A stretch of DNA of 64,000 bases from G963668605 sp963793625 (GCA_963793625.1 CAWCAT010000005.1:496001-560000), one strand, 5' to 3'. Positions 1 to 9,488 are shown, numbered from the stretch's first letter. Program-made: numbers and translations. Notes: a model not told the origin generated them from the letters alone.

Positions 1-9
1 GTTCCCATC

Positions 10-1056
10 ATGGCAATCAAAAAAGTTATTCGATACAAAGACGCCGGCGTAAATATCGACGAAGCCGATCGCGCCGTTTCGCAAGTCAAGAAGTACGCGC
101 GAGACACTTTCACCAAGGGCGTTCTCACTGACATTGGTTCGTTCGGCGCGGGCTTTCAACTCAATGGCTGGAAGCAGCCTGTGCTGGTCAGTTCCGCCGA
201 CGGCGTCGGCACCAAGATCAAGGTCGCGTTTCTTACGGGCCGTCACAATACGATCGGCGAAGACCTCGTAAACCACTGTGTCAACGACATCATGGTGCAG
301 GGCGCGCGCCCGCTATTCTTCCTGGATTATTTTGCGGTCGGCAAGCTGGATGCCGACGTGGCCGGTGAGGTCATTTCCGGCGTTGCGCGCGGCTGCAAGG
401 CCAATGGCTGCGCACTGATCGGCGGTGAGACAGCGGAGATGCCCGGGCTCTACGCGCCGGGTGAATATGATCTTGCAGGCTTCATCGTCGGTGCGGTCGA
501 AAAGAAAAAACTGATCAGCCCTGCTCGCATCAAAGAGGGCGACGTATTGCTCGGGCTGCCTTCAAACGGACTCCACACCAACGGTTACTCGCTGGCCCGG
601 CGCCTGCTGTTTGATACGGCCGGCTATAGCCCGAAGACTTTCGTTCCAGAACTCAACTGCACGCTCGCCGATGAACTCCTGAAAGTCCACAAGAGTTACG
701 CCAAGCCGATCACTGCGCTGCACACGGCCGGATTCCTTGCCGGCGCGGCGCATATCACCGGCGGCGGAATCACGGATAATACTCCGCGAGTTCTGCCGGA
801 TGGGTTCGGCGTGGAGATCGACACGAACTCGTGGCCCGTGCTGCCTGTGTTTGAAGTACTGCGCAGAATCGGCAATATTCCGCTCGACGATTACCGGCGC
901 ACGTTCAACCTCGGCATCGGTATGATCTTCGTGATCAACAAGCGGAACCTGGCGCGGACAGAACAAATTCTCAAGAGGCTGAGAGAGCCCTACTACCAGA
1001 TCGGATCGGTGGTGAAGCTGAAGCGCGGCGCCAAAGTGAAAGTGACTTACAAATGA
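10..1056 (+). CDS. purM: Phosphoribosylformylglycinamidine cyclo-ligase (AIR synthetase)
   Basis: Converts formylglycinamidine ribonucleotide to aminoimidazole ribonucleotide with ATP, the fifth step of de novo purine synthesis, in the cytosol. The 348-residue product has the normal family length. It shows the N-terminal YKDAGVNIDEAD segment, the VSSADGVGTKIK nucleotide-binding stretch, the NDIMVQGARPLFFLDY motif, the GGETAEMPG motif, and the HITGGGITDNTPRVLP motif in the C-terminal half. The ATG at 10 fits the family N-terminus. The stop overlaps the start of purN by 4 bases (ATGA), so the two are translationally coupled. The frame is intact over its whole length. Confidence 0.97.
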   Translation: MAIKKVIRYKDAGVNIDEADRAVSQVKKYARDTFTKGVLTDIGSFGAGFQLNGWKQPVLVSSADGVGTKIKVAFLTGRHNTIGEDLVNHCVNDIMVQGARPLFFLDYFAVGKLDADVAGEVISGVARGCKANGCALIGGETAEMPGLYAPGEYDLAGFIVGAVEKKKLISPARIKEGDVLLGLPSNGLHTNGYSLARRLLFDTAGYSPKTFVPELNCTLADELLKVHKSYAKPITALHTAGFLAGAAHITGGGITDNTPRVLPDGFGVEIDTNSWPVLPVFEVLRRIGNIPLDDYRRTFNLGIGMIFVINKRNLARTEQILKRLREPYYQIGSVVKLKRGAKVKVTYK

Positions 1057-1659
1057 AGCGTCGGCTCGGGATTTTGCTTTCCGGTCGAGGCTCCAATTTC
1101 GAAGCGATTGCAGACAGTGTTGCTGCTGGTAGAATTGATGCCGAGATCGCGGTTGTGATTTCGAACCGCCCAGAGGCGCGCGGGCTGGAAACTGCGCGTG
1201 CTCGAGGAATCAACAGCCGTCTGTATTCCCTCAAAGGGTTTGGATCGCGAGATCTATGACCGCATGCTGATTGACGAATTGCAGAAGGCAAATGTTGAGC
1301 TGATTTGCCTGGCCGGCTTCATGCGCTTGTTAAGTGCCAGCTTTATTCGCGCATTTCCGCTGCGGGTCCTCAATATTCATCCTTCGCTTTTGCCCTCGTT
1401 CCCGGGATTGGATGCGCAGCACCAGGCGCTTGATTACGGCGTCAAGATAAGCGGCTGCACGGTGCATTTCGTGGATGAGTATCTGGACGCCGGTCCGATC
1501 ATTTTGCAGAGCGCCGTGCCGGTGGAAGGCGATGATACCGCGGATACGCTTTCGGCACGCATTCTGAAGGAAGAGCACCGGATTTACAGTGAGGCGATTC
1601 GCATCATCCTATCTGGTAAATATCGCATTGAAGGCCGCCGAGTGATCCTGCAACCGTAA
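1053..1659 (+). CDS. purN: Phosphoribosylglycinamide formyltransferase, frameshifted
   Basis: Transfers a formyl group from 10-formyltetrahydrofolate to GAR in purine synthesis. The first 50 or so codons from ATG 1053 give the typical GILLSGRGSNFEAI start and NRPEARGLETARARGI. The rest of the protein, with STAVCIPSKGLDRE, the catalytic LAGFMRLLS and NIHPSLLPSFPG segments and the HFVDEYLDAGPII segment, lies one frame over and ends at 1659. The frame moves between about 1207 and 1216. Because both halves are perfectly conserved, I read this as one gene with a likely indel error. It follows purM with a 4-base overlap. Confidence 0.93.
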
Positions 1660-1660
1660 A

Positions 1661-2593
1661 TTATTTGGCCGAGCGCACGCGCACCTGATCGTAGATCGCC
1701 TGTGCGTCGCGAAGCGATGCGAACGATGTACCTGGCTGCTGTGCAGATGCGGTCCCAGTGGCGACACCCCAGCGGGCTGCGTCTGCAAAATCGCTACCTT
1801 TCTCGGCTGCCCAGGTGAATGCCGCAGCGAGAGCATCGCCTGCTCCAATCGGACTTACGGCATCAATCGAGGGCGGCATGATTTCGAACAGCTCGCTACC
1901 AGTTGCGCCGACCGCTCCACGGCTGCCCAACGAAAGCAGAACGGATTCAGCTCCCATCGCCTGGATGCGCTCCGCTGCCGCCAGAAAATGCGCGCGCGTT
2001 AATAGCGCCTGGTTAAGCAAACGCTCTGCCTCGGCTTGATTCGGGGACACCACAGTGGGGCCGGCCTCGATGCCTTCCTGTAACGCTTCACCATCGGTGT
2101 CGAGCAGCGTCTTTACGCCTCGACTTCGGGCTTCCGCGATCAGCTTGCTATAGAACGTGGTCGGTACACCTGGAGGCAGGCTGCCGCACAGCATGAGCCA
2201 ACTGGCTCGCCGCAAGTGCTCAAGCACTGCTTTCTCCACCTGATCCACTTCGTCGAGCTCCAGTTCCGGCCCTAATTCATTCAGTTTGACCGTTAGTCCC
2301 TGTTTATCCGTAATAGTCAGGTTGGCGCGAATATTCGCGCGGATCGGGACCAGAGCGACGGGATAACCGCAGCAGTTAATCAGCAGCTCCTTGAAGCGTT
2401 CTCCCATGGGGCCGCCGCAAGGAGCAATCGCGAGAGTCTGGCCGCCAAAGGAGTGGATGACGGCCGATGCATTAATGCCTCGTCCACCCGAGCTCTCTTT
2501 TCTTGAGAGGATGTAGCCGCGATCCTCGAACACCAGGCGATCGGCCAAAACCGTGCGGTCCACCGCAGGATTAATTGTCAGGGTGATGATCAA
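1661..2593 (-). CDS. PfkB-family sugar-phosphate kinase (1-phosphofructokinase/LacC type)
   Basis: Phosphorylates a sugar phosphate with ATP in the cytosol; FruK/LacC-type enzymes act on fructose-1-phosphate or tagatose-6-phosphate. The 310-residue protein begins with the family hallmark TLTINPAVDRT, carries GGRGINASAVIHSFGG (substrate-binding glycines, about residues 37-53), a KLNE segment, LCGSLPPGVP, and the C-terminal SPIGAGDALAAAF with the catalytic Asp and anion hole. The start appears to be TTG at 2593; no ATG is in frame nearby. It converges with purN with one base between the stops, and is divergent from the exporter gene with 26 bases between starts. No PTS gene is near, so the substrate is open. 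Confidence 0.88.
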   Translation of the reverse strand: MIITLTINPAVDRTVLADRLVFEDRGYILSRKESSGGRGINASAVIHSFGGQTLAIAPCGGPMGERFKELLINCCGYPVALVPIRANIRANLTITDKQGLTVKLNELGPELELDEVDQVEKAVLEHLRRASWLMLCGSLPPGVPTTFYSKLIAEARSRGVKTLLDTDGEALQEGIEAGPTVVSPNQAEAERLLNQALLTRAHFLAAAERIQAMGAESVLLSLGSRGAVGATGSELFEIMPPSIDAVSPIGAGDALAAAFTWAAEKGSDFADAARWGVATGTASAQQPGTSFASLRDAQAIYDQVRVRSAK

Positions 2594-2619
2594 ATCCCAT
2601 TCTACGTTAACCTTGAAGA

Positions 2620-3525
2620 TTGAATAGCAATTCTAATTTCCGGGCATATGCAGCTTTAGCCGCAGTCTGTTTTTTCTGGGGCACTACTTATCTTGCGATT
2701 CGCATGGCACTGGAGAGCTTCCCACCGCTGATCCTGGTGGCTACCAGATTCCTCTGTTCCGGCGCGATCATGCTCATCGTGGCGTGGAGGATGGGCGTTC
2801 ACCTGCCGCGCGGCAGGGAACTGGTGCTAACGGCTCTGAATGGAATCATCATTCTGGGCATCGGCAATGCATGCCTGACCTATTCGGAGACCTGGATAGG
2901 GAGCGGAATGGCGGCGCTGTTTATTACAACGTCTCCGTTTTGGCTGGTAGGGATCGAATCCGCGATGGGTGGAGAGAAACTGCATCTTCCGGCTGTAGGC
3001 GGAATGCTGGTTGGCTCGATCGGAGCGGGCTTGCTTGTCGCACCGGGAGCGCTAAGCCAAGGCCTTGGCAGCAACGTCGTCAAAGGCTTCATGGTGCTGC
3101 AAGGCGGCTGCGTGTGTTGGGCGCTAGGGTCCATTCTGCAACGCCGGCAACCATCCAAAGCGCATCCTGTTGTGAACGGAGCGGTGCAGCAACTGGCCGC
3201 GGGCCTGACGTTCATGATTCCGGCGATGCTGATTCCCGAACATCCAATTCACTGGAGCACGCGCGGCGTATTGGCCGTGATTTATCTGATAACTTTTGGA
3301 TCGATCGTGGGCTACAGCGCCTATGTCTATGCGATGGACAAATTACCGGTCGCAGTCGTATCGATCTACACGTATATCAATCCGGTCGTGGCAGTGGCGC
3401 TGGGCTGGCTGTTCTATAGGGAACCATTCGGCCGGCTCGAATCCATCGCTATGCTGGTTATTTTCGCGGGCGTTGCGATAGTGAAGGTGTATGGCCACGG
3501 CCCGGTGAAGAAGCGCGTGTGGTGA
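2620..3525 (+). CDS. EamA/DMT-family transporter
   Basis: Predicted inner-membrane metabolite exporter of the drug/metabolite transporter superfamily. The 301 residues form about ten hydrophobic segments in two EamA repeats, with the repeat-typical motif FFWGTTYLAIRMALESFPPL near the N-terminus and SIYTYINPVVAVALGWLFYREP in the second repeat. The C-terminus is short and basic (KKRVW), as usual. Translation seems to begin at TTG 2620. The last 68 bases overlap the 3' end of the opposite-strand DUF1697 gene. The substrate cannot be told from the sequence. Confidence 0.9.
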   Translation: MNSNSNFRAYAALAAVCFFWGTTYLAIRMALESFPPLILVATRFLCSGAIMLIVAWRMGVHLPRGRELVLTALNGIIILGIGNACLTYSETWIGSGMAALFITTSPFWLVGIESAMGGEKLHLPAVGGMLVGSIGAGLLVAPGALSQGLGSNVVKGFMVLQGGCVCWALGSILQRRQPSKAHPVVNGAVQQLAAGLTFMIPAMLIPEHPIHWSTRGVLAVIYLITFGSIVGYSAYVYAMDKLPVAVVSIYTYINPVVAVALGWLFYREPFGRLESIAMLVIFAGVAIVKVYGHGPVKKRVW

Positions 3526-4093
3526 TATCGAGCGGCACGGGTGAGGCCTCCGGCCGCTCGGCCATTTCAAGCAACTTAATGACGGTGTTCCAATTCCGGC
3601 CTGTGCACGGCGTCTTCAAAACCTTTTGAATAGCTGCCGCTGGAAATTTTGTTCGTCCTTGGCCGTTGGGGAAATATACGTAGAGTTCGCGCCCGTCAAT
3701 CCGCATTTCCTCGGGCTCTACGTTAAGCTTAAGAACAGACTCGCAGGCCTCCGCGTTTGGAACGCTCGACAGAAACATGACAACGAGTTTGCTTGGATCG
3801 ACGTCGGGTTTCTTCGCGAACGGATTCCGGACGATCACGTTTTTTAGTTCGGAAGCAGTGCGCAGCATGACCTCGGGACGAATGTCGAAGCTCCGCTCGA
3901 TCGCAGCCTTAATCCGTTCGGCTAGCGCAACGAGATCCCGATCCTCGGTTCTGAAAATGACGTTGCCACTCTGTATGTAGGTCTGTGGATCTCGCAATCC
4001 CAAAGATGCGTAGAGCGCTCGCAGCGCTTCCATCTTGATCTTGTTGTGACCTCCGACGTTCACGCCGCGGAGCAACGAGATCACAACGGGCAT
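3458..4093 (-). CDS. DUF1697 family protein
   Basis: Uncharacterised cytosolic family. The opening segment with the motif SLLRGVNVGGHNKIKMEAL, followed by LGLRDPQTYIQSGNVIF, is diagnostic, and the C-terminal NWNTVIKLLEMA is where the family normally ends, at about residue 178. The remaining 33 residues (Ser/Pro/Arg rich) have no family match that I recognise and overlap the exporter gene on the other strand, so either the natural stop was lost by an indel or the tail is real. The ATG at 4093 has a good AGAAGG ribosome site and lies 4 bases after the stop of the zinc-ribbon gene, so the two are probably an operon. Confidence 0.88.
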   Translation of the reverse strand: MPVVISLLRGVNVGGHNKIKMEALRALYASLGLRDPQTYIQSGNVIFRTEDRDLVALAERIKAAIERSFDIRPEVMLRTASELKNVIVRNPFAKKPDVDPSKLVVMFLSSVPNAEACESVLKLNVEPEEMRIDGRELYVYFPNGQGRTKFPAAAIQKVLKTPCTGRNWNTVIKLLEMAERPEASPVPLDITTRASSPGRGHTPSLSQRPRK

Positions 4094-4097
4094 GTCG

Positions 4098-4787
4098 TTA
4101 GTCCTTCTCCAGGACCTTCGCCCCTAGCGCGCCACCTATGGTTGGCAGCAGCGTAAAGAATATAAAAACGAAAAATAGCGAGAGCAGGATCACTGTCGCG
4201 AGACCGGAGGGGTTTTGCAGAATTTGGAGGAACTGCTCGACGTTGGCATCGAGAGGGCCGCGCGCGCTGAATTGTTCGCGGTAGAAGGATGCCAGTCCGC
4301 CCTTGCTGGAAATCGTCAGTACGCTGATCGTGAAGAACAGCGTCGCGATCACGAAGCAGAAGACGCCCGTAATCCAGCCCATCCGCATCCCGCCGCGCAC
4401 CGTGATTTCCTCGCCGGTGCGGCGACGGTAGAGCCACACTGCAATGAAACCTGAGGCGAGCAACCATAGCAGTAACCAGCCCATGGAAAGAAACGGGGGC
4501 AGCGGGACCGTGATCAACAACGACGCGATGCCTGCGGCCAGAAAGCACACGCGCACGGCAGCCGAATTGTGGAAATTGATTTCGGGTTTGGGCGGGGCCA
4601 GCACCGGCGGAGCAATCGTTACCACATGCTCTTCCGGCACGGTTTCTTCAACCGGCTCGTCGTACACTGGCTTTGCGCACTTATGACAGAAACGCGCATC
4701 GGGCGGTAGCTTTGCACCGCAGGAACAAAATTCCGGCACAAGCCCAGTGTCCCGCAGTGCAGCAGAGGGAAGCAAGGGCGATGCCAC
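4098..4787 (-). CDS. Zinc-ribbon multi-pass membrane protein
   Basis: A short zinc ribbon (CSCGAKLPPDARFCHKC, residues 22-38 counted from ATG 4787) is followed by a linker rich in Glu and Pro and then about four hydrophobic segments. The fold suggests a cytoplasmic metal-binding head on a small integral membrane protein; the function is not known. The alternative start GTG 4739 would put the zinc ribbon at the very N-terminus, which is the more common layout in this kind of protein. The start faces the 2-hydroxyacid dehydrogenase gene with 29 bases between, and it is followed by the DUF1697 gene. Confidence 0.75.
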   Translation of the reverse strand: MASPLLPSAALRDTGLVPEFCSCGAKLPPDARFCHKCAKPVYDEPVEETVPEEHVVTIAPPVLAPPKPEINFHNSAAVRVCFLAAGIASLLITVPLPPFLSMGWLLLWLLASGFIAVWLYRRRTGEEITVRGGMRMGWITGVFCFVIATLFFTISVLTISSKGGLASFYREQFSARGPLDANVEQFLQILQNPSGLATVILLSLFFVFIFFTLLPTIGGALGAKVLEKD

Positions 4788-4816
4788 AGCAGTTGTATGC
4801 TAGTGTATTGTCCTCC

Positions 4817-5776
4817 ATGAAAGTCCTTGTACTCAATAACCCCACCGCGCGCTATTTGAGAGTGCTGGCAAATCTGCCGGAGACCACCGACATCGTTGTG
4901 GGCAATTGCCTCGAAGCTTTCTCCAATCATCTGGAGGATGCGGATGTAATTTTCGCAGGGATGAATACCGGCGAGTTGTTCCAACAAGTCCTGCCACTCA
5001 CAAAACGCGTGCGCTGGATCCATTCGTTTTCCGCAGGCGTCGAGGGTTTGATGTCTCCGGAGCTGCAGCGGAGTCCCATCCCGTTCACAAACGGGCGCGG
5101 TGTGTTCGCACGCTCGCTCGGCGAATTCGTCATGGCCTCAGTGTTGTTTTTCGCGAAGGATTTGCGCCGTTTAGTGCGCAATCAGACGGCGGGCGTTTGG
5201 GAGCAGTTCGACAACGAAGAGATCCACGGCAAGACCATGGGCATCATTGGCTATGGCGAAATCGGACGAGCAGCAGCCGAGCGCGCTCATGCGTTCGGCA
5301 TGCGCATCGTTGCGCTGCGAAGACGTCCAGAGATCAGCGCAGACGACCCTTGCATCGACAAAATCTTCTTGCCCGAAGAGCGTCTGGCGTTGCTCGCGGA
5401 ATCGGATTACGTCGTAGTGTCGACGCCGCTCACGGCAGCGACGCGCGGGTTCATCGGTGAGCCGGAACTTCGCGCGATGAAGCCTGGTGCTGTGATTATC
5501 AACGTAGGCCGTGGTCCGGTGATCGTGGAAACGGCGCTGATCCGGGCGCTTGAAGAAAATTGGATTCGCGGGGCGGCACTCGATGTTTTCGATAATGAGC
5601 CGCTACCAGCGCAGCATCCGTTCTACCGCATGGAGAACGTGCTGCTCTCCCCGCACTGCGCTGACCACACAGCGACATGGCTCGAGGATGCGATGGAATT
5701 GTTTGTCGATAATTTCATGCGCTTCGAAGCAGGCCAGCCTTTGCGCAATGTGGTCGACAAATCCGGAGGCTATTGA
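4817..5776 (+). CDS. D-isomer-specific 2-hydroxyacid dehydrogenase
   Basis: NAD(P)-dependent oxidoreductase that interconverts a 2-oxo acid and its D-2-hydroxy acid. From ATG 4817 the product is 319 residues. It contains the Rossmann motif IIGYGEIGRAAAERAHAFGM, the catalytic Arg region around STPLTAATRGF, the INVGRGPVIVETALIRALE helix, and ALDVFDNEPLP followed by the catalytic His in NVLLSPHCADHT. The frame is open further upstream, but a longer start would overlap the divergent zinc-ribbon gene and adds no family sequence. The dehydratase gene starts one base after the stop, so the pair is probably an operon. The substrate is not evident. Confidence 0.92.
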   Translation: MKVLVLNNPTARYLRVLANLPETTDIVVGNCLEAFSNHLEDADVIFAGMNTGELFQQVLPLTKRVRWIHSFSAGVEGLMSPELQRSPIPFTNGRGVFARSLGEFVMASVLFFAKDLRRLVRNQTAGVWEQFDNEEIHGKTMGIIGYGEIGRAAAERAHAFGMRIVALRRRPEISADDPCIDKIFLPEERLALLAESDYVVVSTPLTAATRGFIGEPELRAMKPGAVIINVGRGPVIVETALIRALEENWIRGAALDVFDNEPLPAQHPFYRMENVLLSPHCADHTATWLEDAMELFVDNFMRFEAGQPLRNVVDKSGGY

Positions 5777-5777
5777 A

Positions 5778-6728
5778 ATGCCTGAGCCCGATCTTGCGGC
5801 GATCCGCGCAGCGTCCGAGCGCATCCGCCCAATTGCTCGCCGCACGCCCGTGATGAGTTCGCGCAGCTTCGATTCGGTCGCCGGCATTGGGACGGTGTTC
5901 AAGTGCGAAAACTTTCAGCGTGGTGGCGCGTTCAAAATCAGGGGCGCAGCTAACTTTCTACTTTCGATTCCGAAGGACGAATTGCCGCGTGGAGTAGTTG
6001 CATTCTCATCGGGCAATCACGCGCAGGCTGTCGCGATTGCCGCGAAGGAATTGGGCACGCACGCAACTATCGTTATGCCCGACGATGCGCCGCGATCCAA
6101 AGTGGAGGCCACGCGCGCTTTTGGCGCACAGGTCGTGGTCTATGACCGTTTGCGCGAGGACCGTGAAGCGATAGCGCGAAAAATTGCGGGCGACAGTGGC
6201 GCCACAGTTGTGCCGCCATTTGATCATCACTGGATTATGGCCGGGCAGGGTACTGCCGCGTTAGAACTGCTGGAAGAAATTTCGGATCTGGATGCGCTCA
6301 TCGCTCCGATCGGTGGAGGCGGCCTGATCTCTGGTTGCGCCATCGCCGCGAAATCGCTGCAGCCCTCCATTCGCGTGTTCGGCGTCGAACCTGCGGATGG
6401 TAACGACATGTTTCTGTCTCGCCTGAAAGGCGAGCGAATCGAGATTCCGGCGCCAAAAACAATCGCCGATGGTTTGCGAACGCCAAAGCCGGGAGTGCTT
6501 ACGTTTCCTGTGGTTCAGCGACTGGTGGACGACGTCGTGCTTGTGACCGATGACGAAATTCGCGCAGCCGTGAAGTTTCTGTTGCTACGGATGAAGATCC
6601 TTGTCGAACCGAGTGGAGCCGTGGGCGCAGCAGCGCTGCTGGCGCACAAACTTCCGGCGGGATTGCGGCGTGTAGGCGTGATTCTGTCCGGCGGCAACGT
6701 CGATTTCGAACTGTTGTCCGGGTTCTAA
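5778..6728 (+). CDS. PLP-dependent threonine/serine dehydratase
   Basis: Fold-type II PLP enzyme that deaminates threonine, serine or a hydroxyaspartate to the 2-oxo acid. The 316-residue protein has the PLP lysine in FKIRGAANF (about residue 56), the SSGNHAQAVAIAAKELG motif, the glycine-rich phosphate loop PIGGGGLISGCA, and a C-terminal VILSGGNVDFELL. It lacks the ACT regulatory domain of biosynthetic IlvA, so it is of the catabolic, serine-racemase-like short type. The ATG at 5778 follows directly on the 2-hydroxyacid dehydrogenase, which could use the resulting 2-oxo acid. It ends in a 4-base tail-to-tail overlap with the next gene. Confidence 0.9.
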   Translation: MPEPDLAAIRAASERIRPIARRTPVMSSRSFDSVAGIGTVFKCENFQRGGAFKIRGAANFLLSIPKDELPRGVVAFSSGNHAQAVAIAAKELGTHATIVMPDDAPRSKVEATRAFGAQVVVYDRLREDREAIARKIAGDSGATVVPPFDHHWIMAGQGTAALELLEEISDLDALIAPIGGGGLISGCAIAAKSLQPSIRVFGVEPADGNDMFLSRLKGERIEIPAPKTIADGLRTPKPGVLTFPVVQRLVDDVVLVTDDEIRAAVKFLLLRMKILVEPSGAVGAAALLAHKLPAGLRRVGVILSGGNVDFELLSGF

Positions 6729-7751
6729 AGCTCGGGACATTCCGGGATAGAATCCGCGGTGGTCACGAATGCGCGATATTCCACCGTAACCGTCTTGCGC
6801 GCTGGAATCCAGCGATACGTCGGGACTCCGAACAGGCTGTTACGCTCAATCATCTGACGACGCGTTTCCGGCATTGGGGAGACACCGAACTCCATACCGC
6901 GCGTAATGGTCTTGCCATTCCATGGCGCGGATTCGCGCGAGCGATTCTCTTCCCAGATTCCAAGCCACGGGAAATCCGCGCGCTTCCACACATAGCCGAT
7001 CAGCACTTTGGATTTCGGCGACCACGCGAGAAAGAAGGCATAGCTTCGTGCAGTGTCCATCAGGTGTGCTGAATATGCACCGGAGACAGGCAAATCGATA
7101 AAGCGGCGCATGTCGACGGTTCCGCCATTCTTGTGCGGGACATGCGGCCAATCGAATTCCGCACCGATTTTCATGTAGCCCTTGCCGTCCGTGAAGTCGG
7201 ATTCCATGACTTTGGAGCGCGTGGCGGACGTGCGAAATTCAGTCACCCCCGGTTCCACAAACGGGTCTCCGAGCGTGACATGCTGCGTCCATGCGATCGG
7301 CCGATCCAGAGCGGCAAGGTTCTCTACTGTTTCGCGAATGCGAATGACGTGCGGCTGCACAAACGTAATGCTGCGCTCAAAACGCAATTGAGATTCGGGG
7401 AACACTGCGCTCGCGAGTCAGAGTTCCATTCGAGACTGTGATATCGTACTTCGCCACCGAAGCTTCGCCGTGAACCGAAATACCGGCCGCCGCCTCGTCC
7501 TCTGACGGCCCGCCGAAAAGATCCATGCACAGGTTGTGACCCATGATGCCGGCGAGAAGTTTACTTTCGGCATTCAGGCCATACCCGGGGTGCTTAGCCG
7601 GATCGTAAGTTGAGGGTTCGATTGACGGCCAGGGCGGAGTCCACAACGGATTCACACCAGTGTCTTTGTGCAGCAATTCCGCAATGTGACCGCCTTCAGC
7701 GAGGACGGTGGCGCGGAGCGAGGGGGATTCGAGCTGGAAGGAAGAGCGCAT
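6725..7751 (-). CDS. Galactose mutarotase-like protein, frameshifted
   Basis: Two frames make one protein of about 340 residues. The first (from 7751) reads ESPSLRATVLAEGGHIAELLHKDTGVNPLW and ends at NGTLTRER; the second picks up at about 7400 with RFERSITF and runs through TQHVTLGDPFVEPG to the stop at 6725. A beta-rich layout with the early PLW segment and WTQHVTLGDPFVEP is what aldose-epimerase-like proteins show, so a carbohydrate-binding or sugar-epimerising role is likely but unproven. I prefer the ATG at 7751: upstream in-frame ATGs only translate the octamer repeat. The frame moves near 7380-7400. Confidence 0.7.
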
Positions 7752-7754
7752 AAA

Positions 7755-7832
7755 TTGAGCCATCTGGCCATCGGGCCATTGAGCCATTGTAACTACACAA
7801 TGACCCAATGACTCAATCGCTCAATGATTCAA
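7755..7832. repeat. Imperfect 35-bp inverted repeat built of 8-bp units
   Basis: The left arm (7755-7789) is four or more units of the type TGRGCCAT and the right arm (7798-7832) is units of the type TGAYYCAA. The arms are roughly reverse complements of each other around an 8-base loop, so the RNA could fold into a long imperfect hairpin. It lies between two minus-strand genes. The function is not known; it could be a transcript-end or stability element, or a mobile repeat. Confidence 0.75.
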
Positions 7833-7835
7833 TAT

Positions 7836-9259
7836 TTAGGTTTTCCTGGCGGGCTTGGCTGCCGGCTTTTCCGGACCCTTGCCCATTTTGTCGATCTCGT
7901 TGAAGTACACGCGGCGATCTTCGTCCATCGCCTTATTCGAGAGCATGACCGCAATCGAATCCGCGAGGCCGATTTCCAGGTTCGCCTTCGGCTTGCCGAG
8001 CGTGCGGCAATCGTTGAAGAAGCTTTCGAGTTCAGTCTCCACCGGATTGCGTTCTTCGTCGGAAACCATCACGCCTTTGGAATACAGCCAGCGGCGGGCG
8101 AATTTCAATTCCTTGTCCAGGAATGATTCCTTGCCTGTGATCTGATCTTTGTCAACCAGCAACGGCAGGCCCTTCGCCGCCGCGCCCAGCGCGAATGTCG
8201 AACCGGCGGTCTTGGCGGTTTCCTTCTTTTCCTTGCCGTCGCTGAAGGTCGGCTTCTTTGCCTCGCGATACCACAATGCTGTCGGCATGGTCGCTTCGCC
8301 GTCGCCTACCGTGATTTCGACGCTGGCTTCGGTACCCATGATGCACTCACCGAATTCCGGCCGCGCGCCGCCGAGGAATGGCGAGTGGGCGTTCGTCGTA
8401 ATCGAGCTGTAGACCAGCTTGCGGCCCTCTCGAATACTGGTAGATCAGCTGGATGTTGTCGTAAACATCGCGCCCGTCTTTCCACGTATCGAGCCCGCCG
8501 ACGCCCAGCACCGACTGCGGCGTTTCGCCGAACATCCAATCCGCGACGTCGATCTGGTGCGAGGCCAACTCGGCCGTCAAGCCACCGGAAAATTCGCGGA
8601 ACAGACGCCAGTTCGCCGGGTTCTGTTTTGCCCGGCAGGCTGCTTCATGACCCAGCCCGGATTGCGATGCCACTGCGCGTGCACGTGGGTAACGTTGCCC
8701 GAGCATGCCCTTGTCGATCATCTGCCGCACGGTCTGATAGAACACGCTGTAGCGGCGCTGCAAGCCAACCTGCATGACCTGCTTGGGGTGCTCGGCGCAC
8801 GAGCGCGCGCAGGGCGTGAACCTCTTCGGGCTTGAACACCAGGCTCTTCTCGCAGAGCACGTGCTTGCCGGCTTGAAGCGCATCCTTGGTGACAGGGAAG
8901 TGCAGGTAGAGCGGCACAGCGACGATGACCGCATCAACATTTTTCTGCGAGAGCAGTTCGCGATAGTCCTTGAATTTGGCGGGGTTCGTGCCGGTGATCT
9001 GACCCGCCTTATCGAGCGCCGTTTGATTGACGTCGCATACCGCCACGCAGCGCCCGTTGTCGATCTTGGTCAGATGCTTCAGCAGGTAAGAACCGCGGCC
9101 GCCGGTCCCAATCACGCCGTATTGCATCTGATTGTTGGCAGCCTTTACGGTCTGTATGAATGGAGCGCCTTGCGCTTTGGCGACCACTGCGACTGCCGCG
9201 GTGGCTACGCCTGCTATCTTTACTGCCTCGCGCCGGGTAATACCTTCGTTCTTGGCCAT
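7836..9259 (-). CDS. Gfo/Idh/MocA-family oxidoreductase with TAT-type signal, frameshifted
   Basis: An NAD(P)-dependent sugar or cyclitol oxidoreductase type. The N-terminus from ATG 9259 carries a twin-arginine-like signal (ITRREAVKIAGVATAAVAVVA), then the Rossmann motif YGVIGTGGRGSYLL, the VAVCDVN acidic end, and the catalytic AGKHVLCEKSL. The later segments NWRLFREFSGGLTAELASHQ and DVADWMFGETP, and the C-terminal part that begins near MGTEASVEI and ends at 7836, lie in other frames. Shifts fall near 8805, 8690, 8630 and 8430, giving a rebuilt length of about 474 residues, the usual size for the TAT-exported subfamily. The C-terminal Lys/Pro/Ala tail is typical. Probably periplasmic; substrate unknown. 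Confidence 0.85.
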
Positions 9260-9363
9260 TGTCCTGCCTCGCAAATCTAAAAATAAGGAGCGGACGCACC
9301 GCTCTCGCCTTAGAGTCTATCGTCTCCCGATAGACGTTGCAATCGCCGACGTACGTTGCAGCG

Positions 9364-9392
9364 TTGACAACTGGTGGCTCTGTCTGTTTATT
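9364..9392 (+). promoter_or_regulatory. Sigma-70-like promoter
   Basis: TTGACA (9364-9369), a 17-base spacer and TTTATT (9387-9392) stand in the divergent region between the Gfo/Idh/MocA gene and the small cytochrome gene. It points at the 20-codon frame at 9426 and the cytochrome gene at 9587. Visual match only. Confidence 0.45.
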
Positions 9393-9425
9393 CGCATACT
9401 GTACGATCATTCTGAAGAGGAATTA

Positions 9426-9488
9426 ATGATCGTAAATAGTGGAACTGGTGAGATCATAGTAAAAGGTAAAGTTAGAAAGTGGCTCTGA
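9426..9488 (+). CDS. Possible 20-residue leader peptide
   Basis: A very short frame (MIVNSGTGEIIVKGKVRKWL) begins with ATG 9426, preceded by a good AGAGG site 6 bases upstream and, further up, by a plausible promoter. Nothing else codes between 9260 and 9586, which is otherwise AT-richer non-coding sequence. It may be a leader peptide for the cytochrome gene 98 bases downstream, or chance; no family is recognised. Confidence 0.25.
   Translation: MIVNSGTGEIIVKGKVRKWL

Noticed and set aside
7755..7832. Short tandem words as a CRISPR array
   Set aside because: The units are only 8 bases long, there are no spacers of constant length and no cas gene is present.
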